A stretch of 64,000 nucleotides of DNA from Microbacterium profundi (GCF_000763375.1 NZ_JPSY01000001.1:620001-684000); one strand, 5' to 3'; positions 39,260 to 47,814 are shown, numbered from the stretch's first letter. Program-made: numbers and translations. The notes: a model not told the origin generated them from the letters alone.

Positions 39260-40522
39260 TCATTCACCGATCTCGTCCCCCGCGCGTAAACGATCCACCG
39301 CGCGACCGAAGAACTCGCGCAGGCCGTTCGAGCCGCCTCGCGGCACGCTGACATCATCGAGCGCCGACCGGAATGAGCCCAGCACGTCATCGATCACGTC
39401 GTGCACGCGTGAAGCTCCCAGTACCCGCCATGATGCGACCTCGGCCTGCAGCCGCTCGACATCGATACGGCGGCGGTCGAATTCGCCGTCGATCGCGAGC
39501 GCCATATTCCATTGGATCCGCTCGGGTTGAAACAGATTCGGCACGGCGTCGTACATGTCGGTGAGTCGATCCTCGCCCGGCAGATGAAGGATCCCCACGT
39601 TCTTCGCGTGCCCGTCGTTGTCTCCGATGAGGATGCGGAACAGGAGTTGCCGCACCCATTGCTCGACCACTTCGAAGCCGCGCAGCGTGGCCGTGAGCTC
39701 CGCGATCCGATACGCCGATGGGCGGCGCGGATCGCGCGGTCGCTCAGGGTCCTGGAACTTCAGGTCGTCGTCGGCCCATCCGAGTGAGAGCGCTTGCGCA
39801 GCATCCTCTTGATGCACAAGCTCGACGGTTTCATCGTGCACACGGCGATCGAATCGCTCGATCGCGAGATACGTGCCGTCCCCCGAGCCTTCGAGCCATG
39901 AAGCGAAAGTGGCCAGGCCCAGAGCGCGAGCGAGTTCGTGACTGTAGAACTCGTCGACGAGGCGGGTCGGGCGGCTCTGCAGGCGAGGTTTCAGGATGTG
40001 GGTCGAGTGCCCTCCACCGTGCGGCAGCGACCACCCGCTGTCGCCGAACCTCGAGACGAGCAACTTCGGCTGAAACCCAGCGATCATCGATCGGCTGTCG
40101 TCTCGGATGCCGAGGTCGTGCTCCTTGATTGCGCGCTGCAACTCTCGGCGCAGGAGCTTCGGCGAGATCGGGGTATAACGAGGCTCGCGCTCGGTGGTCG
40201 CCTGGCCCCAGAACGTCAGAGCGCCGGCGATCGAACTACCGAATTCGCGGAGGAAGGCGAACAGGTCGTTCGGCTCGATCGCCCGCTTGGATGCGAGCGC
40301 TCTTCGTTGCGCACCTTCCGGCAGATAGCCGCCGAGAAACCGTGACACGAGATCCGTGTCGGGGCGTCGTCCAGCGCGCAGGGCGAACGACTCGGCAAGT
40401 CGAACCTTTGTTGATGTGGGAGTCACGTCCTCGAGGATCACGTTCTCGCGTGACCGCCGCGGCGCTCGACGCAGCAGTCCGAGGTACTCGCCGTGTAATC
40501 GAACTTCGAGCTCCTCAGTCAT
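39260..40522 (-). CDS. hipA: HipA-type serine/threonine kinase toxin
   Basis: A 420-residue HipA kinase, in E. coli a toxin that phosphorylates glutamyl-tRNA synthetase. The catalytic motif ILIGDNDGHAKN (Asp303) is intact, as is SMIAGFQPKLL (about residues 145-155), the region containing the inhibitory autophosphorylated Ser of E. coli HipA. The N-terminal subdomain VRLHGEYLGLL is typical. ATG 40522 overlaps the hipB end by 8 nt. Activity seems intact by sequence; the target here is not known. Confidence 0.92.
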   Translation of the reverse strand: MTEELEVRLHGEYLGLLRRAPRRSRENVILEDVTPTSTKVRLAESFALRAGRRPDTDLVSRFLGGYLPEGAQRRALASKRAIEPNDLFAFLREFGSSIAGALTFWGQATTEREPRYTPISPKLLRRELQRAIKEHDLGIRDDSRSMIAGFQPKLLVSRFGDSGWSLPHGGGHSTHILKPRLQSRPTRLVDEFYSHELARALGLATFASWLEGSGDGTYLAIERFDRRVHDETVELVHQEDAAQALSLGWADDDLKFQDPERPRDPRRPSAYRIAELTATLRGFEVVEQWVRQLLFRILIGDNDGHAKNVGILHLPGEDRLTDMYDAVPNLFQPERIQWNMALAIDGEFDRRRIDVERLQAEVASWRVLGASRVHDVIDDVLGSFRSALDDVSVPRGGSNGLREFFGRAVDRLRAGDEIGE

Positions 40523-40757
40523 CCTCGGACTCCGTCGCCGACTCCCACGAGACTTCGACGCTGACGCCGAGAGAGTGCAGCGTGCGGAATAATCTCGCAA
40601 GCTGGACGGTCGATTTCCCCGACTCGAGCTCGCTCAAATAGCTCCTGGAGAACCCGAGACGATCCGCAAGTTCATCCTGTGTGACGCCCTGCTCCTCGCG
40701 CATGCCGGCAATGAGGTCACCGAAATCATGCGGTCTTTCCACCGTGTATCGCGGCAT
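40515..40757 (-). CDS. hipB: HipB-type XRE antitoxin/repressor
   Basis: An 80-residue Cro/C1-type helix-turn-helix protein: LIAGMREEQGVTQDELADRLGFSRSYLSELESGK is the HTH, followed by a dimerisation strand VSVEVSWES. ATG 40757 is chosen because GGAGG lies 5 nt upstream; ATGs at 40769 and 40787 in frame would place the ribosome site inside the gene. It is expected to neutralise HipA and repress the operon through the palindromes at 40773-40837. Confidence 0.92.
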   Translation of the reverse strand: MPRYTVERPHDFGDLIAGMREEQGVTQDELADRLGFSRSYLSELESGKSTVQLARLFRTLHSLGVSVEVSWESATESEDD

Positions 40758-40772
40758 GCGGGCCTCCATGTG

Positions 40773-40837
40773 TGAATATTCAGACATTGTGTAATGTTTG
40801 AATATCCCGACACTACACGAAGTGAGAATATTCGAAC
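40773..40837 (-). promoter_or_regulatory. Three AATATT operator-like sites upstream of hipBA
   Basis: TGAATATTCA (40773-40782, perfect palindrome), TTTGAATATCC (40797-40807) and AGAATATTCG (40826-40835) recur at about 25-28-bp spacing, with ACATT-GTGT-AATGT between the first two. AT-rich spaced palindromes directly before hipB fit HipB autoregulation. The third site reaches to 30 nt before the divergent ppx start. Confidence 0.75.
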
Positions 40838-40863
40838 ACCCCGCATACGCGTAGTCTCATCCC

Positions 40864-41805
40864 GTGCGCCTCGGAATCCTAGACATCGGTTCGAACACCG
40901 TCCACCTGCTCGCTGCGGATGCCAGGCCGGGTGGCCGCCCTCTCGCGACGACGAGCGATCGCACGGTGGTGCGCCTGATGCGCTATCTCACGCCCGAGGG
41001 CGCGATCAGCGAGGAGGGCGTGCGGGCGCTGGAGGCCGCCGTCACCAGGGCCCGCGAGATCGCCGTCACCGAACGCGTCGAGACCCTGCTGGCGACCGCG
41101 ACCAGCGCCGTGCGCGAGGCGGTCAACGGCGAAGAGGTCATCGCCCGCATCGAGGCCGCTCTCGGCCAGCCGCTGCAGGTGCTCACCGGCGTGGAAGAGG
41201 CGGGGCTCACCTTTCTCGCCGTTCGGCGCTGGTTCGGGTGGGATGCCGGACGCATCCTGCTGCTCGACATCGGCGGCGGGTCCTTCGAGTTCGCGGCCGG
41301 TGGCGACGAGGTGCCGGAGGTCGCGGCATCCGTGCCTCTCGGCGCCGGGCGCATGACCGTCCAGTTCCTGCCCGAGGACCCGCCAGGTGAGGATGCTGTC
41401 GAGCAGCTGCGTGCGCACGCCGTCGAACTGCTCGCGCCCGTGGCCGAGAATCTCAACGCCCTTCCCGATCCTGACCACATGGTGGGCTCGTCGAAGGCGA
41501 TCCGCTCGCTGGCGAACCTCGCAGGGCGAGAGGTGTCAGGGCTCGGCTTCGACCGCACGGTGCTCTCGCGTTCGTCGTTGAAGTCGTGGATCCCGCGGCT
41601 CGCCCGCATTCCGGCGATCGCCCGCCAGGAGCTGCCGGGGATCACGCCCGATCGCACGTTCCAGATCGTCGCGGCCGCCGTCGTGCTGCACACGGCGATG
41701 AAGATGCTCGACATCGATGAGCTCGAAGTGTCGCCGTGGGCGCTGCGTGAGGGCGTGCTGCTGCGCTACACGGAGTCGCTCAGCTGGGGTGGCGTCGGGA
41801 TCTGA
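40864..41805 (+). CDS. Ppx/GppA family exopolyphosphatase/pppGpp phosphatase
   Basis: A 313-residue ASKHA-fold phosphatase. DIGSNTVHLL at residues 7-16 and LLDIGGGSFEF near 137 are the two phosphate-binding motifs; GVEEAG contains the conserved catalytic Glu region. It lacks the C-terminal HD domain of long Ppx proteins and matches the short actinobacterial form. GTG 40864 has TAGTCT 6 nt upstream (leaderless pattern). Its stop codon lies in an 18-bp palindrome shared with mazF. Position between two toxin-antitoxin modules, one of them HipA, is notable as (p)ppGpp metabolism affects persistence. Confidence 0.9.
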   Translation: MRLGILDIGSNTVHLLAADARPGGRPLATTSDRTVVRLMRYLTPEGAISEEGVRALEAAVTRAREIAVTERVETLLATATSAVREAVNGEEVIARIEAALGQPLQVLTGVEEAGLTFLAVRRWFGWDAGRILLLDIGGGSFEFAAGGDEVPEVAASVPLGAGRMTVQFLPEDPPGEDAVEQLRAHAVELLAPVAENLNALPDPDHMVGSSKAIRSLANLAGREVSGLGFDRTVLSRSSLKSWIPRLARIPAIARQELPGITPDRTFQIVAAAVVLHTAMKMLDIDELEVSPWALREGVLLRYTESLSWGGVGI

Positions 41806-41814
41806 TCAGATCCC
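41797..41814. repeat. 18-bp perfect palindrome containing both stop codons of converging genes
   Basis: GGGATCTGATCAGATCCC. The ppx-like gene ends GGG-ATC-TGA on the plus strand and mazF ends with the same GGG-ATC-TGA on the minus strand; the stops abut with no base between them. A 7-bp stem with a GATC loop is possible. Confidence 0.97.
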
Positions 41815-42150
41815 TAAGACCAATCGAATCCCATCGGTGATCTTCGAGAGCACGTAGGTCGGGACGTGTCCGACCGGATACGGTTCAACGTATTCGCGGC
41901 TGACCGGACCGATCTGTGAAACCACCGCGACGGAGTCTCGCCCGAGCCCGGATGCATCGATCGGAACGAGCACGTTGCCTGGAAAAGCCTCGAGCGCGAT
42001 GTTCGACGTGAGTGGAACCACGAGCACAGTCGCGATATCTGATGCGAGGAGCCAGTCTTCTTGCAGAACTACAGCCGGCCGACGCTTGGCGGGCTCCGAT
42101 CCCCGCGGTGAACCGAAATCAACCCAGACGACGTCGCCGTGCGAGATCAC
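41806..42150 (-). CDS. mazF: PemK/MazF-type mRNA interferase toxin
   Basis: A 114-residue MazF/PemK toxin, a sequence-specific endoribonuclease. GDVVWVDFGSPRGSEPAKRRPAVVLQ holds the conserved Gly/Arg/Pro patch and catalytic Arg region, VVPLTSN the conserved Ser/Thr after the central strand. GTG 42150 overlaps the antitoxin stop as GTGA. The C-terminal GI-stop is set by the palindrome shared with the ppx-like gene. Confidence 0.92.
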   Translation of the reverse strand: MISHGDVVWVDFGSPRGSEPAKRRPAVVLQEDWLLASDIATVLVVPLTSNIALEAFPGNVLVPIDASGLGRDSVAVVSQIGPVSREYVEPYPVGHVPTYVLSKITDGIRLVLGI

Positions 42151-42392
42151 CAGCTCGTGCCTTCACCCACGATGTGTTCCGATTCGCGGAGGAACAGGGT
42201 GTCCGCAGAGGGTTGGCCGACTCGGGTAATGACCGAGTTCGCCAGCGCAGTCAATTCCGCTTCCCCTTCCAGCTCTTCTGCGAGACGTCGCCCGGCAAGA
42301 CGATAGAACTCCGACCGGTTCATGCCGTGCCGGGCGGCCACGCGTTCGAATCGTTCGAAGTCGCCGTTCGGTATCGAGATCGCAGTCTTCAT
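42147..42392 (-). CDS. mazE: Ribbon-helix-helix MazE-type antitoxin
   Basis: An 81-residue protein with an N-terminal ribbon-helix-helix (KTAISIPNGDFERFERVAARHGMNRSEFYRLAGRRL) and an acidic C-terminal part that should wrap the toxin. TATACT lies 6 nt before ATG 42392, so the mRNA is probably leaderless; an open frame further upstream lacks homology. A palindrome overlapping this -10 box suggests autorepression. Confidence 0.92.
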   Translation of the reverse strand: MKTAISIPNGDFERFERVAARHGMNRSEFYRLAGRRLAEELEGEAELTALANSVITRVGQPSADTLFLRESEHIVGEGTSW

Positions 42393-42399
42393 GATTAAA

Positions 42400-42415
42400 G
42401 TATAACTCGTTATAC
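42400..42415. promoter_or_regulatory. mazEF operator palindrome over the -10 box
   Basis: GTATAACTCGTTATAC is a perfect 16-bp palindrome 7 nt before the mazE start; its minus-strand arm contains the TATACT -10 hexamer. Binding by MazE or MazE-MazF would block RNA polymerase directly. Confidence 0.85.
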
Positions 42416-42492
42416 CGAGCGGGCAAGGGTTGCGCGGCGTCGACCTCGAGAGTGGCCAGGCGCCGACCCGCCGCACAGATACACTGACGCTC

Positions 42493-44175
42493 ATGTGGAG
42501 GGATGGCGCAGCGCGCGCGACGGCGCCACCCGCGGCCGACCCCGCGCACTTCGCCGGCGACCGGCGTTCGCGCTCGATCTGGCAGTGGCAGCTCATCCTC
42601 TGCTTCACCGTCGTGATGATCGCGCTCGGTGTGGCCCTGCTCACGCCCGCGATGTTCACGGTGTGGGCGTTCGGCCTCGGTCTCGTCTTCGTCATCGCGA
42701 TCACGATCGCCACCCTCGCCGTGCCGTGGCATCTGATCAGCGCTGCCGGTGTCCTGATCGTGCCGCTGCTCGACATTCTCGCGGTGGGCGTGCTCGGCTA
42801 CGGCAGCAGCCCGGCGATCGTCTTCCTCTGGGTGCTGCTGGTCGCGTGGATCGCGTCGTACTACTCCCCTGTCATCCTCATCTCCACGCTCTGCCTGATC
42901 GGATCGATCACGCTGGCCGGGCTCTTCGTCCGGGGCCTCACGGTCGACACCATCATCAACGCCGTCATCCTCATGGTCACTCTCGGCTTCGTCGGGGTCA
43001 TCATGATGGTCGGCTCCGCGCGTAACCGCTCCACCCGACGGCTGCTGAGCGCACAGTCCGCTCGCCTTGCCCATGCCCTTCACCGCGTCACCGAGCAGAA
43101 GGCCCGCACTCGGCGGCTGATGGACTCGCTCGACGTGGGCGTCGCACGGGCAGGAAAGGGCGGGCTGATCGAGATCTCGAACACCGCCTTCCACACGCTG
43201 TACGCCCTCGACGAGTCAGCCCAGTTCCACCCGACGCTGGCCGTGGAGTATCACGAGCGCCGTGGCACCCCGGTGCCGCTCGCGCAGACGACGATCTCCC
43301 GCGCCATGCGAGGCGAGCTGTTCGAGGACGAGGTCGTGTGGCTGTTCGGGATCGATGGCGAATGGCGGGCGCTGAGTGCGTCGACCAGGGTGATGGGTGA
43401 CGGCCAGGTCGCCAACGACGGCGTGCTGCTGATCGTGCACGATGTGACGGAGTCGATCGACCCGCACGCCGATGCCTCGGCGCGGCGCCGCACCATGTCG
43501 CATGAACTGCGAAATCCTCTCACCGCGATCCTCGGGCACATCGATCTGCTCATGGAGCGCGACGACATCACCGAGCCTGCGCACCGGCAGCTCGGCGTCG
43601 TCGAGCGTGCTGGCACTCGGATGCAGCGCCTGATCGACGACGCACTCGTCACGCCGGGCGAACGAGCCGACGACACCGACGTGCACTTCGACCTCGCCGA
43701 TATCGCACGGGCATCGGTCGAGGGCTTCGCCCCGGTCGCGGATGCCGGCGGCATCGCCCTGGACGTCGATCTGGAGCAGTGCCTCCCTCTGTACGCAGAC
43801 GCCTTCCGGCTGCGTCAGGTCGTCGACAACGTGATCAGCAATGCCATCAAATACGTCCAGCGCGGTGGAAAGGTGAGTGTGCGCGGTCACAGCCCGGCAC
43901 CGGGCGAAGTCGCCGTCACGGTCAGCGACACCGGCATCGGAATCAGCGTCGACGACCTCCCCCGCATCTTCGAGCCCGACTTCCGCACCGACGGCGCCCG
44001 CGAGCAGGGAATCCCCGGCACGGGCCTCGGCCTCGGCATCTCGCGTGACATCGTCCTCGCGCAGGGAGGCCGCATCGATGTGAAGAGCGATCTCGGTCAC
44101 GGCACCGAAGTCAGCATCGTCATTCCCTCGTCTCGCGAACCCCACGAGTCGCCTCCGGAACGGAGCCCCGCATGA
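42493..44175 (+). CDS. Membrane sensor histidine kinase
   Basis: A 560-residue kinase. Six membrane helices lie between residues about 30 and 175, followed by a PAS-like segment (MDSLDVGVARAGKGGLIEISNTAF onward), the HisKA box MSHELRNPLTAILGHIDLL near residue 335 with the phosphorylated His, and a HATPase_c domain (DNVISNAIKYV, DTGIGISVDDLPRIFEP, GTGLGLGIS). ATG 42493 has TACACT 7 nt upstream (leaderless pattern). Its stop overlaps the next gene as ATGA, and an OmpR-type regulator follows, so the three genes probably form one signalling unit. Confidence 0.92.
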   Translation: MWRDGAARATAPPAADPAHFAGDRRSRSIWQWQLILCFTVVMIALGVALLTPAMFTVWAFGLGLVFVIAITIATLAVPWHLISAAGVLIVPLLDILAVGVLGYGSSPAIVFLWVLLVAWIASYYSPVILISTLCLIGSITLAGLFVRGLTVDTIINAVILMVTLGFVGVIMMVGSARNRSTRRLLSAQSARLAHALHRVTEQKARTRRLMDSLDVGVARAGKGGLIEISNTAFHTLYALDESAQFHPTLAVEYHERRGTPVPLAQTTISRAMRGELFEDEVVWLFGIDGEWRALSASTRVMGDGQVANDGVLLIVHDVTESIDPHADASARRRTMSHELRNPLTAILGHIDLLMERDDITEPAHRQLGVVERAGTRMQRLIDDALVTPGERADDTDVHFDLADIARASVEGFAPVADAGGIALDVDLEQCLPLYADAFRLRQVVDNVISNAIKYVQRGGKVSVRGHSPAPGEVAVTVSDTGIGISVDDLPRIFEPDFRTDGAREQGIPGTGLGLGISRDIVLAQGGRIDVKSDLGHGTEVSIVIPSSREPHESPPERSPA

Positions 44176-45296
44176 TCAACTCCTCCCTGGTGATGCCCGT
44201 CATCGCCGTGGCAACGGTCGCCACCATCATCTTCATCGCGCTGGGCTTCCTGCCGAGGCCCTCGCGCGCCACGGCGATCTGGTCGGCGGGCTTCGCGATC
44301 GCGATGGTCGGCTCGTACGTCTGGCTCGCCCACGAGATGCTCGAATCAGAGCCGCTGCGCGCGCTCGGCTCTGCGCTGGTCCTCGCGCCGATGCCGCTGA
44401 TGTGGTCGGGCCTGCGTGCCTATCGCGGCCTCGAACGGCAGTTCGTGGTGTTGTCCGCGACGTTCGTCGTGGTCATGCCGGCAGTCCTCGTCGCCACCAT
44501 GTACTTCGGCGTGTACGGAATCGGATTCCGGGTGCTGTTCGCGTCGACGGCGGTGTTCGCGGTGCTCATGCTCGTGGAGCTCGTGCGCTTGGGGCCTCAC
44601 CTGCGCGACGAAGCGCTTCCGCTCATGGCCGTCTCGGCGGCGTTCCTCGTGTTCGCCCTCATCACGATCATCAACGGCGTGTTGGTTGCCAATGGCACCA
44701 TCGACGGCGCCGACAGCCTGCAGTTCCTGCGCACGCTCAACATGATCGGCGTCACGGTCTACATCACGTGCAACCTCGTCACCTGTCTGCTGCTCACCAC
44801 GCGAGCCGGCGACACGGCGCTCTCGCCGCGCAACACCTTCGACAGCACGGTGCGCAACCGGCTCAATCGCGCCGAGGCTGCCTCCGACCCGTGGTGGTCG
44901 CTTCTCGACATTCGCCTGGATGACCCAGACGACATCCGCTCAGCATCCAGCAGCGCCGGCTTCAACGCGATCAGCGCGAGATTCGGTCGCGATGTCGACG
45001 CGGCGCTGCCTGCGGATGCTGACATCGAGCAGCTCAGCGCGACCCGCTTCATCGCGCTCGTACCGCGCGCGCAAGGCGGCGTGCGCGAAGTGGTGACGGA
45101 TCTGCTCGAGCGGGTGTCGATGATCGATGACCGTCAGCCGGTGCCGATCCGGATGTCGGCGAGCGTCGGCTGGACGCAGGTTCCGGTGGCCGGCTACGAC
45201 CTCGACGACCTGATCGCATCCGCCGCCGCCGCGGCCGAGATCGCGCAGGGGGCGGGCGGTAACAGGTGGGAGCGAGTCAGTGAGACCGCTCCCTGA
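44172..45296 (+). CDS. Membrane protein with degenerate GGDEF domain
   Basis: A 374-residue protein with about six N-terminal membrane helices (residues 5-210) and a C-terminal GGDEF-like fold (about 230-370). Where GGDEF is expected the sequence reads LSATRFIALV, so the catalytic residues are absent; the later SASVGWTQV matches the conserved SIGxA strand of diguanylate cyclases. It cannot make c-di-GMP by sequence and may bind a ligand or the kinase. ATG 44172 overlaps the kinase stop. Confidence 0.8.
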   Translation: MINSSLVMPVIAVATVATIIFIALGFLPRPSRATAIWSAGFAIAMVGSYVWLAHEMLESEPLRALGSALVLAPMPLMWSGLRAYRGLERQFVVLSATFVVVMPAVLVATMYFGVYGIGFRVLFASTAVFAVLMLVELVRLGPHLRDEALPLMAVSAAFLVFALITIINGVLVANGTIDGADSLQFLRTLNMIGVTVYITCNLVTCLLLTTRAGDTALSPRNTFDSTVRNRLNRAEAASDPWWSLLDIRLDDPDDIRSASSSAGFNAISARFGRDVDAALPADADIEQLSATRFIALVPRAQGGVREVVTDLLERVSMIDDRQPVPIRMSASVGWTQVPVAGYDLDDLIASAAAAAEIAQGAGGNRWERVSETAP

Positions 45297-45370
45297 CACA
45301 ACGCATCCATGCCCTGTAGCATGACCGTGGAAGTCCCCAATTCCTGACCTTGAGTGAAAGAACTCCACAG

Positions 45371-46243
45371 ATGCATGACGCCGCCCAGACGCAGAAGACC
45401 GCGGTGATCGTCGAAGACGATCAGGACGTGCGTGATCTTCTGGTCCAGGTGCTGCAAGCGGCGGGGTTCGCCACGGTCGCGGTCGACAACGGCATCGATG
45501 GAGTGAACGCCGTGCTCACGCATCAGCCGTTGATCACGACGCTCGACGTGAACATGCCCGGCATCGACGGGTTCGAGGCCGCGCGCCGCATCCGCGCCCG
45601 GAGCGACACGTACATCATCATGCTCACCGCCCTCGATGAAGAGGCCGACGTCGTGCTCGGACTCAGTGCCGGCGCAGACGAGTACCTGAACAAGCCGTTC
45701 CGGCCGCGTGAGCTGCGGGCGCGGATCGAGGCGCTGCTGCGTCGTCCGCGCACTGGCACGGTGTCTGCCGTGCCCGCGTCATCGCCTGCATCGGCGCCGC
45801 AGGCGGCCCCTGCTGCGCCGACACCTGTGGCCATGGCCGATTCTTCGATGTCGGATATGGCCGTCCTCGAGCCGGCGCATCCGGGCCAGCCGCCCCACGC
45901 CGGCGACGACAGCGCCTGGGTCGTGCACCGCGACCTGCGCCTGGATCCTGAGACCAGGATCGCGCTCATCGAAGACCGCGTGGTCGAGTTGACCCGCACC
46001 GAGTTCGATCTGCTGCACGCGCTGATGGAATCGAAGCGCCGGGTGCGCAGCAAGGTCGAGCTCACGCTGGTGCTGCGCGGCGAGTCGTACCTCACGACCG
46101 ACTTCGTGGGCGAGGCCGACAAGCGCGCCATCGAAGCGCACATGACGAATCTGCGGCGCAAGCTGGGCGATGCCCCTGTGCAGCCTCGCTACATCGAGAC
46201 CGTACGCGGAGTCGGCTACCGTCTCACGTCCGAACTCCCCTGA
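45371..46243 (+). CDS. OmpR/PhoB-type response regulator
   Basis: A 290-residue regulator with a receiver domain (acidic VEDDQD, phospho-acceptor D59 in LDVNMPGIDG, T86, K108 in LNKPF), an unusually long Ala/Pro/Ser linker (about residues 120-185), and a C-terminal winged helix (RVVELTRTEFDLLHALM, HMTNLRRKLGD, RGVGYRL). ATG 45371 is taken as start; TTG 45350 is an in-frame alternative and a TAGCAT box lies near 45317. It is the likely partner of the kinase at 42.5 kb and probably regulates the SipW-type locus that follows. Confidence 0.9.
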   Translation: MHDAAQTQKTAVIVEDDQDVRDLLVQVLQAAGFATVAVDNGIDGVNAVLTHQPLITTLDVNMPGIDGFEAARRIRARSDTYIIMLTALDEEADVVLGLSAGADEYLNKPFRPRELRARIEALLRRPRTGTVSAVPASSPASAPQAAPAAPTPVAMADSSMSDMAVLEPAHPGQPPHAGDDSAWVVHRDLRLDPETRIALIEDRVVELTRTEFDLLHALMESKRRVRSKVELTLVLRGESYLTTDFVGEADKRAIEAHMTNLRRKLGDAPVQPRYIETVRGVGYRLTSELP

Positions 46244-46679
46244 GTTCGCACTGAGTTCGCCGCTCGCGCAGCGGACGCGCCGGCACGTGACATCCGACCG
46301 GCACGTGGCATCCGAACCTGCGCACGCGTTTCCCCAAGCGCATGCGCAGGTCTCGACCCCAGATGCCTCCCCCGACTTCGCTCCCCAAAGCGAAGGCTGT
46401 TGAACTCTGTCTTCATCGGATGCAGTGTGATCGGGTCTGCGCTCCGACAATGCGATCCTCACGCTCAGACCTCTAGAACTCCCCTACCTAGCCACAAGAC
46501 CAGCGCAAGATTCCCTAAAGGTCCATGCTTATCCCCGCCTTTCATCTAGTCAGTTCTACGTCTTTTAGCTAGTTGCCACCAACGGCGACTGAACCTTCGA
46601 CATAGTTCTTAGTTCAACCTTTAGACGACGCGATGGCCCGCTTGGGTGCACGTTGAGACAGGTTCCATAGCTTCAGAAC
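46244..46679. other. 436-bp non-coding region upstream of the SipW-type locus
   Basis: No gene is supported. The first half keeps the window's high GC; from about 46470 the GC falls to about 45-50%, with TAG-rich sequence (several CTAG and TAGTTCT motifs), consistent with a regulatory region. TAGCTT lies 6 nt before the start at 46680. Confidence 0.6.
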
Positions 46680-47243
46680 ATGACATCGACCCACACTGAA
46701 ACCGTCCCTTCGCAGGAGCGCCGCAACAAGCGCCGCCCGTTCATCGCCTTCGGCCTCGCGGTACTCGCCATCGGCGGTATCGGCGCCGCAGCGACGAGCG
46801 CGGCATGGACCGACAACGGCTGGTTCAGCGCCTCCGCCAGCGCCGCCACCTTCGATCTGCAGGTGTCGCTCGATGGAAAGACCTGGTCTCAGGGTGCCGC
46901 GAAGACGGTTGACGGCGTCACGACCATCGACGTCAAGGTCCCGTCGACCGCGTACGCCAACCTGCTGCCCGGTCAGAAGCGCGACGTGAACCTCTGGGTG
47001 CGCAACGACAGCTCCGTCGCTGCCAATCTCACCAAGACGGTCGGCTTCGCCGAAGGCTCGACGTTCGCGGCGAACCCATCCGCCACGCTCTCCGGCCTCG
47101 CCGAGACGCTCGCACCGACGGGCCAGACCGGCTCGGACGACCAGTTCCTGCTGTCGCTCACGACCCCTGCCGATTGGACTTCGGCGAACGTCGGCAAGTC
47201 CGGCACCGTGGTCGTGACGCTGACCGCCACCGCGACTTCCTGA
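46680..47243 (+). CDS. Exported protein with SipW-dependent (alternate-type) signal peptide
   Basis: A 187-residue secreted protein of the CalY/TasA-like group. After a basic N-terminus (RRNKRRP) comes a hydrophobic stretch and the TSAAWTDNGWFSASASAATFDL motif typical of alternate signal peptides cut by SipW-type peptidases. The mature part is a small beta-sandwich, Thr/Ser/Val-rich and without cysteines. Such proteins can form surface fibres or matrix components. TAGCTT is 6 nt before ATG 46680 (leaderless pattern). Its peptidase is encoded next. Confidence 0.85.
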   Translation: MTSTHTETVPSQERRNKRRPFIAFGLAVLAIGGIGAAATSAAWTDNGWFSASASAATFDLQVSLDGKTWSQGAAKTVDGVTTIDVKVPSTAYANLLPGQKRDVNLWVRNDSSVAANLTKTVGFAEGSTFAANPSATLSGLAETLAPTGQTGSDDQFLLSLTTPADWTSANVGKSGTVVVTLTATATS

Positions 47244-47289
47244 TCACTAGCCACTAAGACACGAGACACCGAGACACGAGGGAACCATA

Positions 47290-47814
47290 ATGCAGGCACT
47301 GCGTCGCGTCGCCATGGCTGCGTTGTGGACCCTCGCGGCGATCGGCGTCGCGTGCGGCGTGGTCTGGGCGCTGACGTCGCTCGGGTTCATCAAGCCGCTG
47401 GTCGTGATCTCCGGCTCGATGGAGCCCGGGATCATGACCGGAGACCTGATCATCGACACTCGCGTGCCGGCATCCGATCTGGTCGTCGGCGACGTCATCA
47501 GCCTGCCGAGCGAGCTGACCGAAGATCTGGTCACGCACCGCATCGCGGCGATCGAGCCGGCCGTCGACGGCGGATACACGATCACCATGAAGGGCGACAA
47601 CAACGACTACACCGACGCGCTCGACTACGCGGTGTCGGGTGAGGTCTGGCAGCCGTCGCTCCAGTTCTCCGGCTGGGGCACCGTGCTCATGCGCCTGACC
47701 ACGCCCGCTGTGGCGGTGCCACTGATGGTGGGTCTTCTCGGACTGCTGGGGCTCACCATGCTGACGCCTCCCGCTGCCAGACCTCGTCCGGCGCCGAAGG
47801 TCGCACGGGCATGA
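47290..47814 (+). CDS. sipW: SipW-type signal peptidase I
   Basis: A 174-residue membrane serine protease of the ER/archaeal-type signal peptidase family. The nucleophile is S43 in VISGSMEPGI, and the general-base position is H83 in LVTHRIAAI rather than Lys, with KGDNNDYTD near residue 101 as the third conserved box. Membrane helices lie at about residues 8-32 and 130-155. It is expected to process the exported proteins encoded on both sides. Its stop overlaps the next start by 4 nt. Confidence 0.92.
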   Translation: MQALRRVAMAALWTLAAIGVACGVVWALTSLGFIKPLVVISGSMEPGIMTGDLIIDTRVPASDLVVGDVISLPSELTEDLVTHRIAAIEPAVDGGYTITMKGDNNDYTDALDYAVSGEVWQPSLQFSGWGTVLMRLTTPAVAVPLMVGLLGLLGLTMLTPPAARPRPAPKVARA

